From NCBI GenBank assembly GCA_963727955.1, contig CAVSII010000011.1, positions 62,001 through 126,000 on the forward strand: DNA of 64,000 bases, given 5' to 3'. The notes beneath the pieces are model-generated. The model did no database searches. It saw only the letters and a program-made list of their open reading frames with translations, and was not told the DNA's origin. This DNA is from Bog-756 sp963727955 (GTDB lineage: Bacteria > Actinomycetota > Acidimicrobiia > Acidimicrobiales > RAAP-2). The position numbers and the translations under genes were made by a program. Each line of letters begins with the position of its first letter. Within the stretch, counting starts at the first letter, position 1. Positions 16,261-25,146 of the stretch are shown piece by piece.

Positions 16261-18174
16261 GTGGCGACGGTAACCATGCCCGCCGTGGCGGCGTTCCAGC
16301 CGGTCCGAAAGGCGGCGCCCCGATGGCCCAGAACCATCCTGGTCATATGCATCTACGGTGCGCTGGCCACCATCGCCTACTTCCCGTCATGGCCTGGAGA
16401 CCCGAGCCGCCTCCCGATCTGTCCTTGTGGCGATCAGGCACAGATCGGGTGGTTCTTGTGGTGGACGCCATTCGCCGTTGCCCATCTGCACAGTCCTCTG
16501 TACTCGAACTTCATCGACTATCCGTCCGGCGTCAATCTGGCCCAAAACACCCTGGCCCCCCTGTTGGGGTTGGTGTCTGCGCCGATCACGGCCCTCTTCG
16601 GACCGGTGTCCGCGACCACCTTCATGCTGTGGCTGGCCATCACCGCCTCCGCCTCATCATGTTTTTTGGTCCTGCGTCGATGGGTCCGGTGGGTTCCTGC
16701 CGCCTTCGCCGGTGGCCTTTTCTACGGTGCCTCGCCCTTTATGGCCGGTCAGTCGACAGACCACCTTCACCAGACGTTCGTGCCGTTTCCGCCGCTTATT
16801 CTGCTTGCGCTCTACGAGTTGGTGGTGCGGCAGAAGGACAGTCCCCGGAAATGGGGCCTCATCCTCGGGGTGGCCTCAGTCGGTCAATTTCTGATTTCTC
16901 CGGAGATCCTGCTCACCTCGGGGGTGATGGCGGCGGTGGGGATCGTCGCTCTGGCCCTGGTCCGCCGTCACCAGGTGGCCGCCAAGGCCCAGCACGTGGT
17001 CCGCGGCCTGGGCTGGGCTGGGCTGATCGTCCTGCCCGTTGTCGCTTATCCCATCTATTTCCTGTTTGAGGGCACTGGCCACTACGTCGGTGCGGCGCAC
17101 ACCGCCGGTGGTTATCCGGCCGACCTGCTCGGCCCGCTGGTTCCCGACTCCTATCAGCTGGCGGCTCCGGCTTCACTGGCGACCCGGGCAGACCAGTTCA
17201 TCCATGGTGACATCTCTGAGAACGGGAGCTACCTCGGCATACCGATGCTTCTGTTCCTCGGGTACCTGGTCATCCGATGGTGGCGGGTGGGCTGGATTCG
17301 CTTCGCCGCTTTCATGGCGCTGGTGGCTTTCGTATTTTCCTTGGGACCGAGGCTGACCATCGACGGGCACGTCACCTCGATCCGTCTTCCCTTCGATGTG
17401 CTCGAGCACCTACCGGTGTTTCCCGGCCTCATCGACGCCCGGATCTCCCTCTACACCGATCTGTTCGTGGCCGTCATGCTGGCCGTCGGCATCGACCAGT
17501 GGTGGGGGCGACGCCACCGGTCGCTGACTGCCGACCCCGAGGGCGAGCCCCGCCGTCGACGCCGACACGCCGCCGCCGGCCGACGCACGAGTACAGCGGG
17601 CACCCTCGTGGCCCTGGTGGTGACCGCCGTTGTCACCGTCTCGGTATTGCCGAACTGGCCGATCCCGGTCTTCGCAGTAGACGTGCCCGCCTACTTCTCG
17701 TCGAACATGACCGGCAACATCGCCCCCGGTACCGTCACGCTGGCTTATCCCTATCCGGCCTACCCTTACATCCAAGCGATGCTGTGGCAGGCCACCGACA
17801 GCACCGGGTTCCGCCTCGTGGGCGGCTATGCCCTGGTTGCCAGCGCGGCCGGACAGTCGGTCGACGATCCCTTCCCTCCGGGCCCCGACGCTGTCCCCGC
17901 CTCCTTGGTGGCCGACTTTGTGGGCGGCAGTCCCTCGGCTGTCATCGCCGGGACACCGTCCACTCCCCCGACACCTTCCCAGGTGGATGCGTTCCTGGTC
18001 CGCAACCATGTGGGAGCGGTTGTGTTCCAGGACGTCGGGGCCAACCCGCAGGCTGCCCATGCGCTCATCGCCTCCGCCCTGGGGAAGCCCACCTACCGAG
18101 GAGGAGGGGTCGAGATCTGGTCCGACGTGGGGCGGCTTATCCGGACCCACTCGGTGCCGGACACGGCACCCTGA
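16261..18174 (+). CDS. large integral membrane protein, GT-C glycosyltransferase-like
   Basis: A 637-residue protein starting at GTG 16261. Its first half has about 10-12 transmembrane helices (for example TILVICIYGALATIAYFPS, FMLWLAITASASSCFLVL, AALVAFVFSLGPRL). The first external loop carries CPCGDQAQIGWFLWWTPFAVAH and LYSNFIDYPSGVNLAQNT; an acidic residue in this loop is typical of GT-C enzymes that use lipid-linked sugars. A cytoplasmic Arg-rich loop (about 420-440) precedes one more helix and an extracytoplasmic C-terminal domain of about 170 residues. It converges with a GT2-GT4 gene, so a role in cell-surface glycan assembly is likely but inferred. Confidence 0.7.
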   Translation: MATVTMPAVAAFQPVRKAAPRWPRTILVICIYGALATIAYFPSWPGDPSRLPICPCGDQAQIGWFLWWTPFAVAHLHSPLYSNFIDYPSGVNLAQNTLAPLLGLVSAPITALFGPVSATTFMLWLAITASASSCFLVLRRWVRWVPAAFAGGLFYGASPFMAGQSTDHLHQTFVPFPPLILLALYELVVRQKDSPRKWGLILGVASVGQFLISPEILLTSGVMAAVGIVALALVRRHQVAAKAQHVVRGLGWAGLIVLPVVAYPIYFLFEGTGHYVGAAHTAGGYPADLLGPLVPDSYQLAAPASLATRADQFIHGDISENGSYLGIPMLLFLGYLVIRWWRVGWIRFAAFMALVAFVFSLGPRLTIDGHVTSIRLPFDVLEHLPVFPGLIDARISLYTDLFVAVMLAVGIDQWWGRRHRSLTADPEGEPRRRRRHAAAGRRTSTAGTLVALVVTAVVTVSVLPNWPIPVFAVDVPAYFSSNMTGNIAPGTVTLAYPYPAYPYIQAMLWQATDSTGFRLVGGYALVASAAGQSVDDPFPPGPDAVPASLVADFVGGSPSAVIAGTPSTPPTPSQVDAFLVRNHVGAVVFQDVGANPQAAHALIASALGKPTYRGGGVEIWSDVGRLIRTHSVPDTAP

Positions 18175-18192
18175 CCGACCATTGACCGCCAG

Positions 18193-20331
18193 TCAGCCGG
18201 ATCGCCACTGCGCCACTGCTCTCGTGAGCTGAGTGGCGAACGAAGTGGCCAGGGCCGGGTCAGCGAAGTGGTCGGCGGCGAATCGTTGATTGAACTGACG
18301 TTCGGCCTCGACTTCGGGACCGCCAGCCAGGATCTCGATGACGTGACGGACGATGTCATCCTGTTGTGCGTACGTCCGGCGGTTGGGGCCGGCCACCAGT
18401 GCCGCCTCGGGCTGGTCGGGCATTACGACCGACGTTCCGGCGTACATGCCCTCGATGATCGACCGGGGCATCCCGAAGGGCCCGCCCGGGTGCTTGGTGT
18501 AGACGACCGCGGCAGTGTGTGCCAGCAAGTCGATCACCTGGTCGTGGGGTACATCGACGGAGAGCATGATCGATGCGCCCGTCTCCCGGATCAGTTCGCG
18601 GATGAGAGCAGGTTCTTCCTCGAACTGGTCGGTAATGCCAACCACGATCCGGCAGTCGACACCCTTTTTGGCCAGCTGGGCGAAGGCGCCGACCAGAGTG
18701 GGCCAGTCTTTCTTCGGCAGCCCAGCGGACGCCGACAAGACGATGGTCCTCTCCGGGCTGGCTTCGGGAAAGTTCTCTGCAGTGGTGAGAAGGGCTACGA
18801 GACTGTGGGCCCCGGCGATTCGTCTGGCATGGTGGGGATAAGCCCACGTTCCGACGCAAAGCGGGTGGGTCCGGACACGCTTGATGACCTCAGGATCGAA
18901 ATCGAAGGAATGCACCCGAAAGGCGAAGGGCAAGCCGATCGCCGAGAGCTCCTCGAGACGTTCAATGGCAAATGACGACCAATACAGGAAGAGAACATCA
19001 GGCTCGAACTCGCGCACTGCCGTGCTCACGTCCGTGTACACCGGCTCGGTCACTTTGACCGGTGATGGGGACCAACGATCGGTGCACCAGGCGAGCACGG
19101 CCCCGTTGTCGGTCAGAGCTTTCATCTCCTCGCCGATGTAGGTCTCCGGAACCAGTGGAAACAGCGCGTTGTAAGCGAGCACGCGGAGGGGTCGCCTCTG
19201 CAGCACTCGGGTCCGCACTTCGGCGTCGGCCTCGATCCGTCGGCGAGATCGAGTGATCCGGTTGGGCGCTGACGTGGTGTAAATCGAGGCCACGACGGGC
19301 AGCGGGAGGGGCGACCGGTCCTCGGTGAGCCGCAGGATGAGATCCCAGTCTCCCAACGCCTCGAGTGACTCGTCGAAGTGTGCCTCGGGAAGAGAACGAC
19401 GGTGGGCGATCACACCCAGATCGATGAAGTTGCCCTGCTCGAGGCGGCTCCGTTCGAAGGATTCGAAGTGAAGATAAGGCAGGGCTTCTTGATTCGATTC
19501 GCGGTCGACATCCCTCACCCTGGCGCCATACAGGAGCTCCACTTCAGGATGACGCTCGTAGGCCCACGCCACGGCCTTCAACCAGAGTGGTTGCATGACG
19601 TTGTCGTCATCGAGGTAACAGGTGATCTCCCCCGTCGATACCGCCAGACCGGCATTGCGGGCGGCGCCCACGCCTCGATGAGGCTGCGTCACGACGACTA
19701 TCCGCTCATCCTCCGACGAGAGTCGCGCCAGCAGTTCCGGCGTGCCGTCCGTGCTCCCGTCGTCGACGATGACCAGCTCCCAGTGGGGGTACTCCTGGGC
19801 GCGCACAGAATCCACGGCACGACGAAGCAGCTCATGGCGGTTATAGGTGGCAAGCAAGACGGATATTCGAGTCGTGTTGGCCAACCGAGCGGCGCCAACC
19901 CAGGTGGTCACAGGTCCGATCTGTGCGGCGAGTTCGGCCAGTTCGGATCGGCGATCGATCTCTCCTAGTTTGAGGTGCATCGACGCTTCGACATTGCCGC
20001 GGGCATCGATACTGGCAGCCAGTCGCCCCTCGGTGGCGTCGAGTCGCGCTTCGGTGGCGGCGAGCTGTTCCTGGGTGGCGGTGAGCTGCCCGTGGGCCGC
20101 ACCGAGCGCCGTCTGTGTTGCTGCAAACTGCCCCACCAGCTGCGAGTGAGCCGTCTCCAGCCCCGACAGCCTCGATTCGAGCGTCCCGATCCGGTTCGAG
20201 TCGATGTCGTCCAGCTCGAGATCGTGGCGCACGCGGGTTACAAGGGCCCGGCGACCACCCTCCGTCCTCGACCCATGACGGATGGCCCGCAACTCCTGGT
20301 TGGCCAGGCTGATTACCCGCCGTAGGCGCAT
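18193..20331 (-). CDS. two-domain glycosyltransferase (coiled coil, GT2, GT4-like)
   Basis: 712 residues in three parts. About 45-135 is a heptad-rich coiled coil (SRLSGLETAHSQLVGQF, repeated Gln/Ala/Thr units). About 153-340 is a GT2 (GT-A) domain: ISVLLATYNRHELLRRAVDSV, LVIVDDGSTDGTPELL, and the CYLDDDNVM metal motif. About 380-712 is a GT4-like GT-B domain with IVLSASAGLPKKDWPTLVGAF, the loop VVYTKHPGGPFGMPRSIIEGMYAGTSVVMPD (EGM near the nucleotide sugar) and a helical tail. The protein could transfer two sugars in sequence to a surface glycan. No membrane helix is present. It ends 18 bases from the convergent membrane protein gene. Confidence 0.88.
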   Translation of the reverse strand: MRLRRVISLANQELRAIRHGSRTEGGRRALVTRVRHDLELDDIDSNRIGTLESRLSGLETAHSQLVGQFAATQTALGAAHGQLTATQEQLAATEARLDATEGRLAASIDARGNVEASMHLKLGEIDRRSELAELAAQIGPVTTWVGAARLANTTRISVLLATYNRHELLRRAVDSVRAQEYPHWELVIVDDGSTDGTPELLARLSSEDERIVVVTQPHRGVGAARNAGLAVSTGEITCYLDDDNVMQPLWLKAVAWAYERHPEVELLYGARVRDVDRESNQEALPYLHFESFERSRLEQGNFIDLGVIAHRRSLPEAHFDESLEALGDWDLILRLTEDRSPLPLPVVASIYTTSAPNRITRSRRRIEADAEVRTRVLQRRPLRVLAYNALFPLVPETYIGEEMKALTDNGAVLAWCTDRWSPSPVKVTEPVYTDVSTAVREFEPDVLFLYWSSFAIERLEELSAIGLPFAFRVHSFDFDPEVIKRVRTHPLCVGTWAYPHHARRIAGAHSLVALLTTAENFPEASPERTIVLSASAGLPKKDWPTLVGAFAQLAKKGVDCRIVVGITDQFEEEPALIRELIRETGASIMLSVDVPHDQVIDLLAHTAAVVYTKHPGGPFGMPRSIIEGMYAGTSVVMPDQPEAALVAGPNRRTYAQQDDIVRHVIEILAGGPEVEAERQFNQRFAADHFADPALATSFATQLTRAVAQWRSG

Positions 20332-20617
20332 GCATGCTCCCTGTGCTGACCCGAATTCGATCGGACGCTACCAGTCCACGAGGCGCTCCTTGTCGGCCTC
20401 CCGTGTCGAGGACAGCCGGGTGAGAGTGGCTCCATCATCGTTTGACTCGGGAACGATGGCGAGAGGCTGAAGTGGGCCCGATGAGCACCCGCAGTCAGGC
20501 GATCCAGGTCGATCTCGGTAAAGGCCAGGCCCAGCGCTGGCTACAGGTCTGTGGCCTCCTTCTGGTCCTCGTGACGCACGCGGAACACCAGATGGTGGAC
20601 CTGCATCCCCACCCCGG

Positions 20618-21712
20618 TCATGCCGACCGGTTCGACCCGAACCGACCGGCGAAGGCCCGAAGGGGAAGGTCGGCACTGGTGAGAAGGCCAGGGGGCGCAT
20701 CGCACACCGCCCCGATCGAGTTGAGGGCTGGTAGTCCGGTAATGGTCATCCCGATGGAGGCGAAGGTGCGGGCGTCGAACGGGGTACCGTCGGCGGGGAA
20801 GATCATGTGCCGGTTCACGATGTTGGGATCCCCTTTGACGGTGGTGATGTAGCACCCCTGGATCTTCCATTTAGGCACAGTGTCGGGCACCATCTGCCAT
20901 TCCAGGTGGGTCTCGATTTTGGGCTCGTCGCCCACCATGCCCTTGAATTTTGACAGGCTGGCGCCCACCGATCCCTTGGCCAGCTGCCACCAGCCCAGGT
21001 CGACGTCCTGTTGGCAGGCACCCAGCTCACATTCGTAGACGACGTCGTCGATCGTCACCCCGAGGCAGTCGGCCATCAGATAGATGGCGTCAGCGAAGAC
21101 GGTGCACCCCTTCTCCAACATGCCCGGGACGCGGCCATCGTCGACCGGCAGCCCGTAGCCGCAGTTCTTCCATGTGTCGACGGAGTGGTGGCAGGACACA
21201 TCCACCGACTCCAGCACGGTGAGGTGGTCCACTCGACCCATGCCGGCGGTGCTGACCACCGAGAGGATGTTGGCGAGACCCGGGTTCATGCCCGTGCCGT
21301 AAAAGGTGGCATGGCCTTTACGGCAGGCTGCCTCGATGACCTCGGTGGGCCTCCGACCTGAGGGCAGGGGGAAATTGTGGTCTCGGTGGTGGCCGGTGAT
21401 CCAGTCGGCGGTGGAGACAATGTTGATCCCGGCCTCCAGTACCGTCTCGAACAGCTCTATGTCGGGCCATACCCCGTTGAAGTTCACGCAGTCCGGCGCC
21501 GTCGACACGATGTCCTCCACCTTGTCGGTGGCCACCACGCCGACGGGATCGATGCCGACAATCTCCCCGGCGTCGCGCCCCACCTTTTCGGGCGAGTAGC
21601 AGTGGAGACCGACCAGCTCCAGATCCGGATGGTCTCGGAGCCGGGTGATCATCTCCGAGCCGACGTTGCCGGTTGCGACCTGGAAGACGCGGTGCTGTGG
21701 GTGTGTGCTCAC
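20618..21712 (-). CDS. DapB-like NAD(P)-dependent oxidoreductase
   Basis: GTG 21710-21712 is chosen because AAGGAGG lies eight bases upstream. The 364-residue protein begins with a Rossmann motif FQVATGNVGSEMITRLRDHP, then LVGLHCYSPEKVGRDAGEI and NIVSTADWITG. The catalytic-side segment includes FYGTGMNPGLANILSVV and LESVDVSCHHSVDTWKNCGYG. This is the dihydrodipicolinate-reductase-like family widespread in actinobacteria, related to 2,4-diaminopentanoate dehydrogenase, but substrates are unknown for most members. A second member lies at 28621. True lysine-pathway DapB is much shorter (about 250 residues), so a biosynthetic role in lysine is unlikely. Confidence 0.82.
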   Translation of the reverse strand: MSTHPQHRVFQVATGNVGSEMITRLRDHPDLELVGLHCYSPEKVGRDAGEIVGIDPVGVVATDKVEDIVSTAPDCVNFNGVWPDIELFETVLEAGINIVSTADWITGHHRDHNFPLPSGRRPTEVIEAACRKGHATFYGTGMNPGLANILSVVSTAGMGRVDHLTVLESVDVSCHHSVDTWKNCGYGLPVDDGRVPGMLEKGCTVFADAIYLMADCLGVTIDDVVYECELGACQQDVDLGWWQLAKGSVGASLSKFKGMVGDEPKIETHLEWQMVPDTVPKWKIQGCYITTVKGDPNIVNRHMIFPADGTPFDARTFASIGMTITGLPALNSIGAVCDAPPGLLTSADLPLRAFAGRFGSNRSA

Positions 21713-21793
21713 GGGTGGACCCTCCTTGACGCTTGCCCCACGATCACAGCACATCCGCCCCGGACGATCACAGCCCACCCGCCCAGCCTGTGG

Positions 21794-23065
21794 TCAGCCG
21801 GGTTCGACACCTGCGGCGACCGGGCTGGCCGTCTCGGTATGACCCGATCCGGTCTGCTGATCCGGAGCAGCGCCGGAGGCGACGAGCCACTCCCCGACGA
21901 CCGAAGCGGTGCAGGCAACCAGGTTGGCAGCGAACACGATGCTGAAACGGACCGACGAGATGGCGCTCGAGGACCCGTCGCCTGGCCATGCCTTGCTCTG
22001 AATGAGCCACCAGAGCAGAAGAACGGCGAACACCCCCACCTCCCTTCGGTCGAAGGGACGGGTGGTGAGAACCCTGGTTCCCCACAGCCAGAGCAGGGGA
22101 AGGCCGAGAACTGTATAGGCCATATGAGACACAGGGAGCAGGAGCACGATGCACAGGGTGATGTTCCAGGTACACATGGCTGCGTCCCCCCGTGTTCGGA
22201 GGGCCAGGATCAGAAGGGCGACGACCCAGGCCAGCAACACGGCCTCCGCCGCTAGCTGCGCGGGATGCGAAACAAACAGAGGGCGAGCCAACCCGCTGTG
22301 GGAGAAGAGGAGCTTGGGTATCCCCCAGACCGAGTTGCTGACGAGCGACTGCTGGCGAGCGTCGAACACCACTTTGACGAATGAGACAAGACCCGAGCCT
22401 CCGCCGAAAGCAAGAGCAAGCACCGGCGCCAGCGCGAGGGTGATCACGAGAGCGATCAGGCTGCGGCGCCGGTCGGTTGCTCCACGTTGGAACAAGCTGA
22501 CGGCGATGACGGCCGGCCAGGCCTTGATAAGACCGGCCACTCCCAGCAGGGCCCCCCTCGTTGCCGGCCACGATCGGCTGACCGCCCAGGTAGAGATCAT
22601 CAGGGTGAGGAGAACGAAAATGTCGGACTGTCCGATGAAGAGGCCGTAGGTAACAGGCCAGAAATGCACCGCGGTGGCGGCGCACGCCAGAAAGACAAAG
22701 GGTTGGACCCACGACGAGAGGCGCTTGGCCTGGGTAGCTACAAAAATGGCGGCGCTCAGCACCAGCGCTACGACCTCCAGAGCCGTCCAGGCTTTCCAGA
22801 GGGTGTTGACAGAGATGTGGCTGAACGGAGCGAGGATCAGAGCGATGGTAGGGGGGTAGACGTAGGGGTAGGGCGTGGATCGCTTCCCGCTGTAGGGGCT
22901 GTGTCCGGCGGCGACCAGGCGTGCGGCGGCCACGAAAGTGCGGAAGTCGAAGCCGCCGTGTCCGGCGACCGTGCCGTGATACCGGTGGTAGGCGAGCGCC
23001 GCCACGATGGCGGCGGCAACAATCCACAAGGAGATAACCAGCGCATTAGCACGGAGCCACCGCAC
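21794..23065 (-). CDS. GT87-family polyprenyl-phosphate-mannose dependent mannosyltransferase-like membrane protein
   Basis: 423 residues with about ten transmembrane helices. After TM1 comes the external loop HGGFDFRTFVAAARLVAAGHSPYSGKR with the conserved acidic residue (D near 40) that acts as catalytic base in GT-C/GT87 (DUF2029) enzymes, then PYPYVYPPTIALILAPFS. Further typical segments are WPVTYGLFIGQSDIFVLLTL and LLGVAGLIKAWPAVIAVSLF. The family in mycobacteria (PimE and relatives) adds mannose from polyprenyl phosphate outside the membrane. The neighbouring GT2-GT4 fusion and secreted GH92 mannosidase further on fit a mannose-bearing surface glycan. An overlapping frame at 21768-23027 is a shadow. 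Confidence 0.85.
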   Translation of the reverse strand: MRWLRANALVISLWIVAAAIVAALAYHRYHGTVAGHGGFDFRTFVAAARLVAAGHSPYSGKRSTPYPYVYPPTIALILAPFSHISVNTLWKAWTALEVVALVLSAAIFVATQAKRLSSWVQPFVFLACAATAVHFWPVTYGLFIGQSDIFVLLTLMISTWAVSRSWPATRGALLGVAGLIKAWPAVIAVSLFQRGATDRRRSLIALVITLALAPVLALAFGGGSGLVSFVKVVFDARQQSLVSNSVWGIPKLLFSHSGLARPLFVSHPAQLAAEAVLLAWVVALLILALRTRGDAAMCTWNITLCIVLLLPVSHMAYTVLGLPLLWLWGTRVLTTRPFDRREVGVFAVLLLWWLIQSKAWPGDGSSSAISSVRFSIVFAANLVACTASVVGEWLVASGAAPDQQTGSGHTETASPVAAGVEPG

Positions 23066-23248
23066 GGGTTCAGTCTGACACGCGCATCGACGAGTCCACT
23101 GTCATTGCGCGCTGTAGGCCGGTCACCAGACCGGGATGTCGACCGTTGAACACCTCGCTCGGAGCGTCGCCGAACTCGGAGTCGGCCCGAGCCAGATGCG
23201 ATGGTCCTTCGTAAAACATTGCCCCTCCGCCTGCCCCCAAAGGACCGA

Positions 23249-24664
23249 TTAGGTCGGAACTGCTCCGATCACGTTGTCAACATGAATGCCCAGACCGGGG
23301 AGCGACCCTTTGTTGACGGCATCTCCGAAACTGAACACGCCGCCGTCGCTTCCAATCAGGTTGTAGCCGTGACTGTCGGGAGACACGACGATGCCGACGA
23401 CGTTGGTGACACCGACGCCCAGCGCCGGGAGGTCGCCGTAGTTTCCGGCATCGCCGAACGGAGTGACGGCACCGTTGGCGCCAACCACCCAGTACCCGTG
23501 GCCGTCGTCGGTAGCGGTGATACCCACTGCTCCCGGCGGCGCATTGCCGTAGTAGTGAGCATCTCCGAAGGCGTAAACAGCGCCATTGGACCCGATCAGC
23601 CAGTATCCGTTGTCATCGGCAGTGGCCGCGATGCCGACGATGTCATCTACGTGAACGCCGATTCCGGGCAGCGATTTCTCAAAGGGCGCATCGAAGCTGA
23701 AGACGCCGCCGTCGGAACCGACCAGAAAGTAGCCCTGATCGTTGATGGTTGGGACGATCCCCACGATGTTGTTTACGTGGACGCCGAGTCCGGGCAACGA
23801 ATTGGCAAAGTGAGCGTGGAAGGCAAATACCCCGCCGTCGGATCCGACCAGGAAGTAGCCGTTGTCTGCAGCTGTGGTCACTATGCCGGTGATGTCGTTC
23901 ACGTGGATACCGAGTCCAGGCAGTGAGCCGTAGAAGCCACCCTTGAAGACGAAGACGCCACCGTCAGAACCAACCAGGTCGTACCCGTTGGAGCTGGCGG
24001 AATTCGGGGGATTGGGCGAGGGAGGGGAAGTTGAGCCACCCGTAGGGGGAGGACTGATCAGCGGGAGGGAGCTGTAGTCCATGGCTCCCTGATAATCAGA
24101 TAAACCGTAGACCGTGACAAGTTGCGAGAATTTAGTTAGCGCAACTTTGCCAGTCGGGTTAACTGTGGTCGATGTCCCCGCATCCCACACCTCACCATTG
24201 CCCGCGTAGATACCGGTATGCGCGTAGTTGTTCATAGCACCGCCAAAGAACACAGCATCACCAGGATCTAACGAATCAACATCGTCCGCCTCAGTCGACA
24301 GCGGTTGAATCCACGTCCCGGGATACCCATTGGGATAGGTGTCGTTCGCATTTGCTTGCGGAATCTCGACACCAGTCGCCTGGTAAACGGCAAACATGGC
24401 AAGGCTCATGCAACTGTAACCAGGAGCGGAGCAAACAGATCCACTGGTTTGCAAAGTCGGACCATCGTACCCACCACCGCCGTCGCAGTAAGCAACGCCG
24501 TTCTCGTGCGCTGCCCAGCCCGCAATGCCCTCGCCAGTCGACGATCCGCTTGCGGTTGCTGGGTGCACACCAATAGCCGCTGCGATGGCGACCAATGAAA
24601 ACAGAACCAGCCCGGCCGCGGCCATCCGCCTGATCTGTGTACCTAACGAGTGCCCTGAAGGCAT
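23249..24664 (-). CDS. secreted NlpC/P60-like peptidase with six propeller-type repeats
   Basis: ATG 24662-24664 has GGAGGGG seven bases upstream. The 471-residue protein has a signal peptide (about 1-38), then an NlpC/P60-like domain: PGYSCMSLAMFAVYQ with C85 as the probable nucleophile, DDVDSLDPGDAVFFGG, and NNYAHTGIYAGNGEVWDAG with H149 as the probable base. A Pro/Ser linker leads to six repeats of about 40-48 residues of the form GYxLVGSDGGVFxF, SLPGLGxxV, NIVGI, likely a beta-propeller that binds the wall or a surface ligand. Such repeats are common in Acidimicrobiia secreted proteins. The catalytic domain is nearly identical to that of the divergent gene at 25147. Confidence 0.85.
   Translation of the reverse strand: MPSGHSLGTQIRRMAAAGLVLFSLVAIAAAIGVHPATASGSSTGEGIAGWAAHENGVAYCDGGGGYDGPTLQTSGSVCSAPGYSCMSLAMFAVYQATGVEIPQANANDTYPNGYPGTWIQPLSTEADDVDSLDPGDAVFFGGAMNNYAHTGIYAGNGEVWDAGTSTTVNPTGKVALTKFSQLVTVYGLSDYQGAMDYSSLPLISPPPTGGSTSPPSPNPPNSASSNGYDLVGSDGGVFVFKGGFYGSLPGLGIHVNDITGIVTTAADNGYFLVGSDGGVFAFHAHFANSLPGLGVHVNNIVGIVPTINDQGYFLVGSDGGVFSFDAPFEKSLPGIGVHVDDIVGIAATADDNGYWLIGSNGAVYAFGDAHYYGNAPPGAVGITATDDGHGYWVVGANGAVTPFGDAGNYGDLPALGVGVTNVVGIVVSPDSHGYNLIGSDGGVFSFGDAVNKGSLPGLGIHVDNVIGAVPT
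24083..24476 (-). repeat. left arm of a ~395-bp inverted duplication (catalytic domain)
   Basis: Read on the minus strand, this segment matches 25381-25776 at about 92% of positions by eye, without gaps. A 103-base block (24204-24306) is identical to 25553-25655 even at silent positions. Confidence 0.85.
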
Positions 24665-25146
24665 CAAACAACCCCTCCGACGGAGACGACGGTTCAACCA
24701 GTCGCTCAAATTTACCAGTGTCAACGGCCTGCGGAAATGGGCGATTTGTATAGTCAATGCCGGATCAGGCTCGACATCGACGACGAAATGAACGGAAACG
24801 ACAAGATCGCCATTCTGGGTCGCCCTTGTGGTGTTTGAGGCGCAGCAGGCTTCGTCACATACGACGGGCCTGCTGGTCGACTGAGGGGCAAAGCCCATCG
24901 CCGCCAGCATTTCCTACTTCCGGGCAGGAAATGAAGCCACGGTCGGGTCGGCTACCCACCCCGGGCCAGCGGCTCTTCGGCCGCCAGGTCGGTCCGAAAA
25001 ACCATTCGACAAAGTGACGACCACTCCCGGTGGGGATACCGCCACTAGGCCGAGCGAACGCCCTAACGGGGTTTCAATTTCGTGCCGCGCTCGGTACGGT
25101 TAGGCGCGCGGAACAACCGCGTACTGCTTCCAGTTGGAGATGTCGG
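24665..25146. other. intergenic region between the two divergent NlpC/P60 genes
   Basis: About 480 bases that must hold both promoters. RBS sites are visible at each edge (GGAGGGG before 24664 on minus, GGAG before 25147 on plus). AT-richer patches lie around 24700-24790. Outside the coding arms the two genes do not share obvious upstream sequence. No small gene is convincing. Confidence 0.5.

Noticed and set aside
20332..20617. Possible gene between the GT fusion and the DapB-like gene
   Set aside because: Only short frames without ribosome sites; read as intergenic.
21768..23027. 419-codon minus-strand frame in another phase over the GT87 gene
   Set aside because: Arg/Pro-rich text with no hydrophobic helices, while the phase at 21794-23065 gives a clean polytopic membrane protein.
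24525..24791. Short frames in the gap between the divergent peptidase genes
   Set aside because: They overlap the signal-peptide region of the minus-strand gene and have irregular composition.
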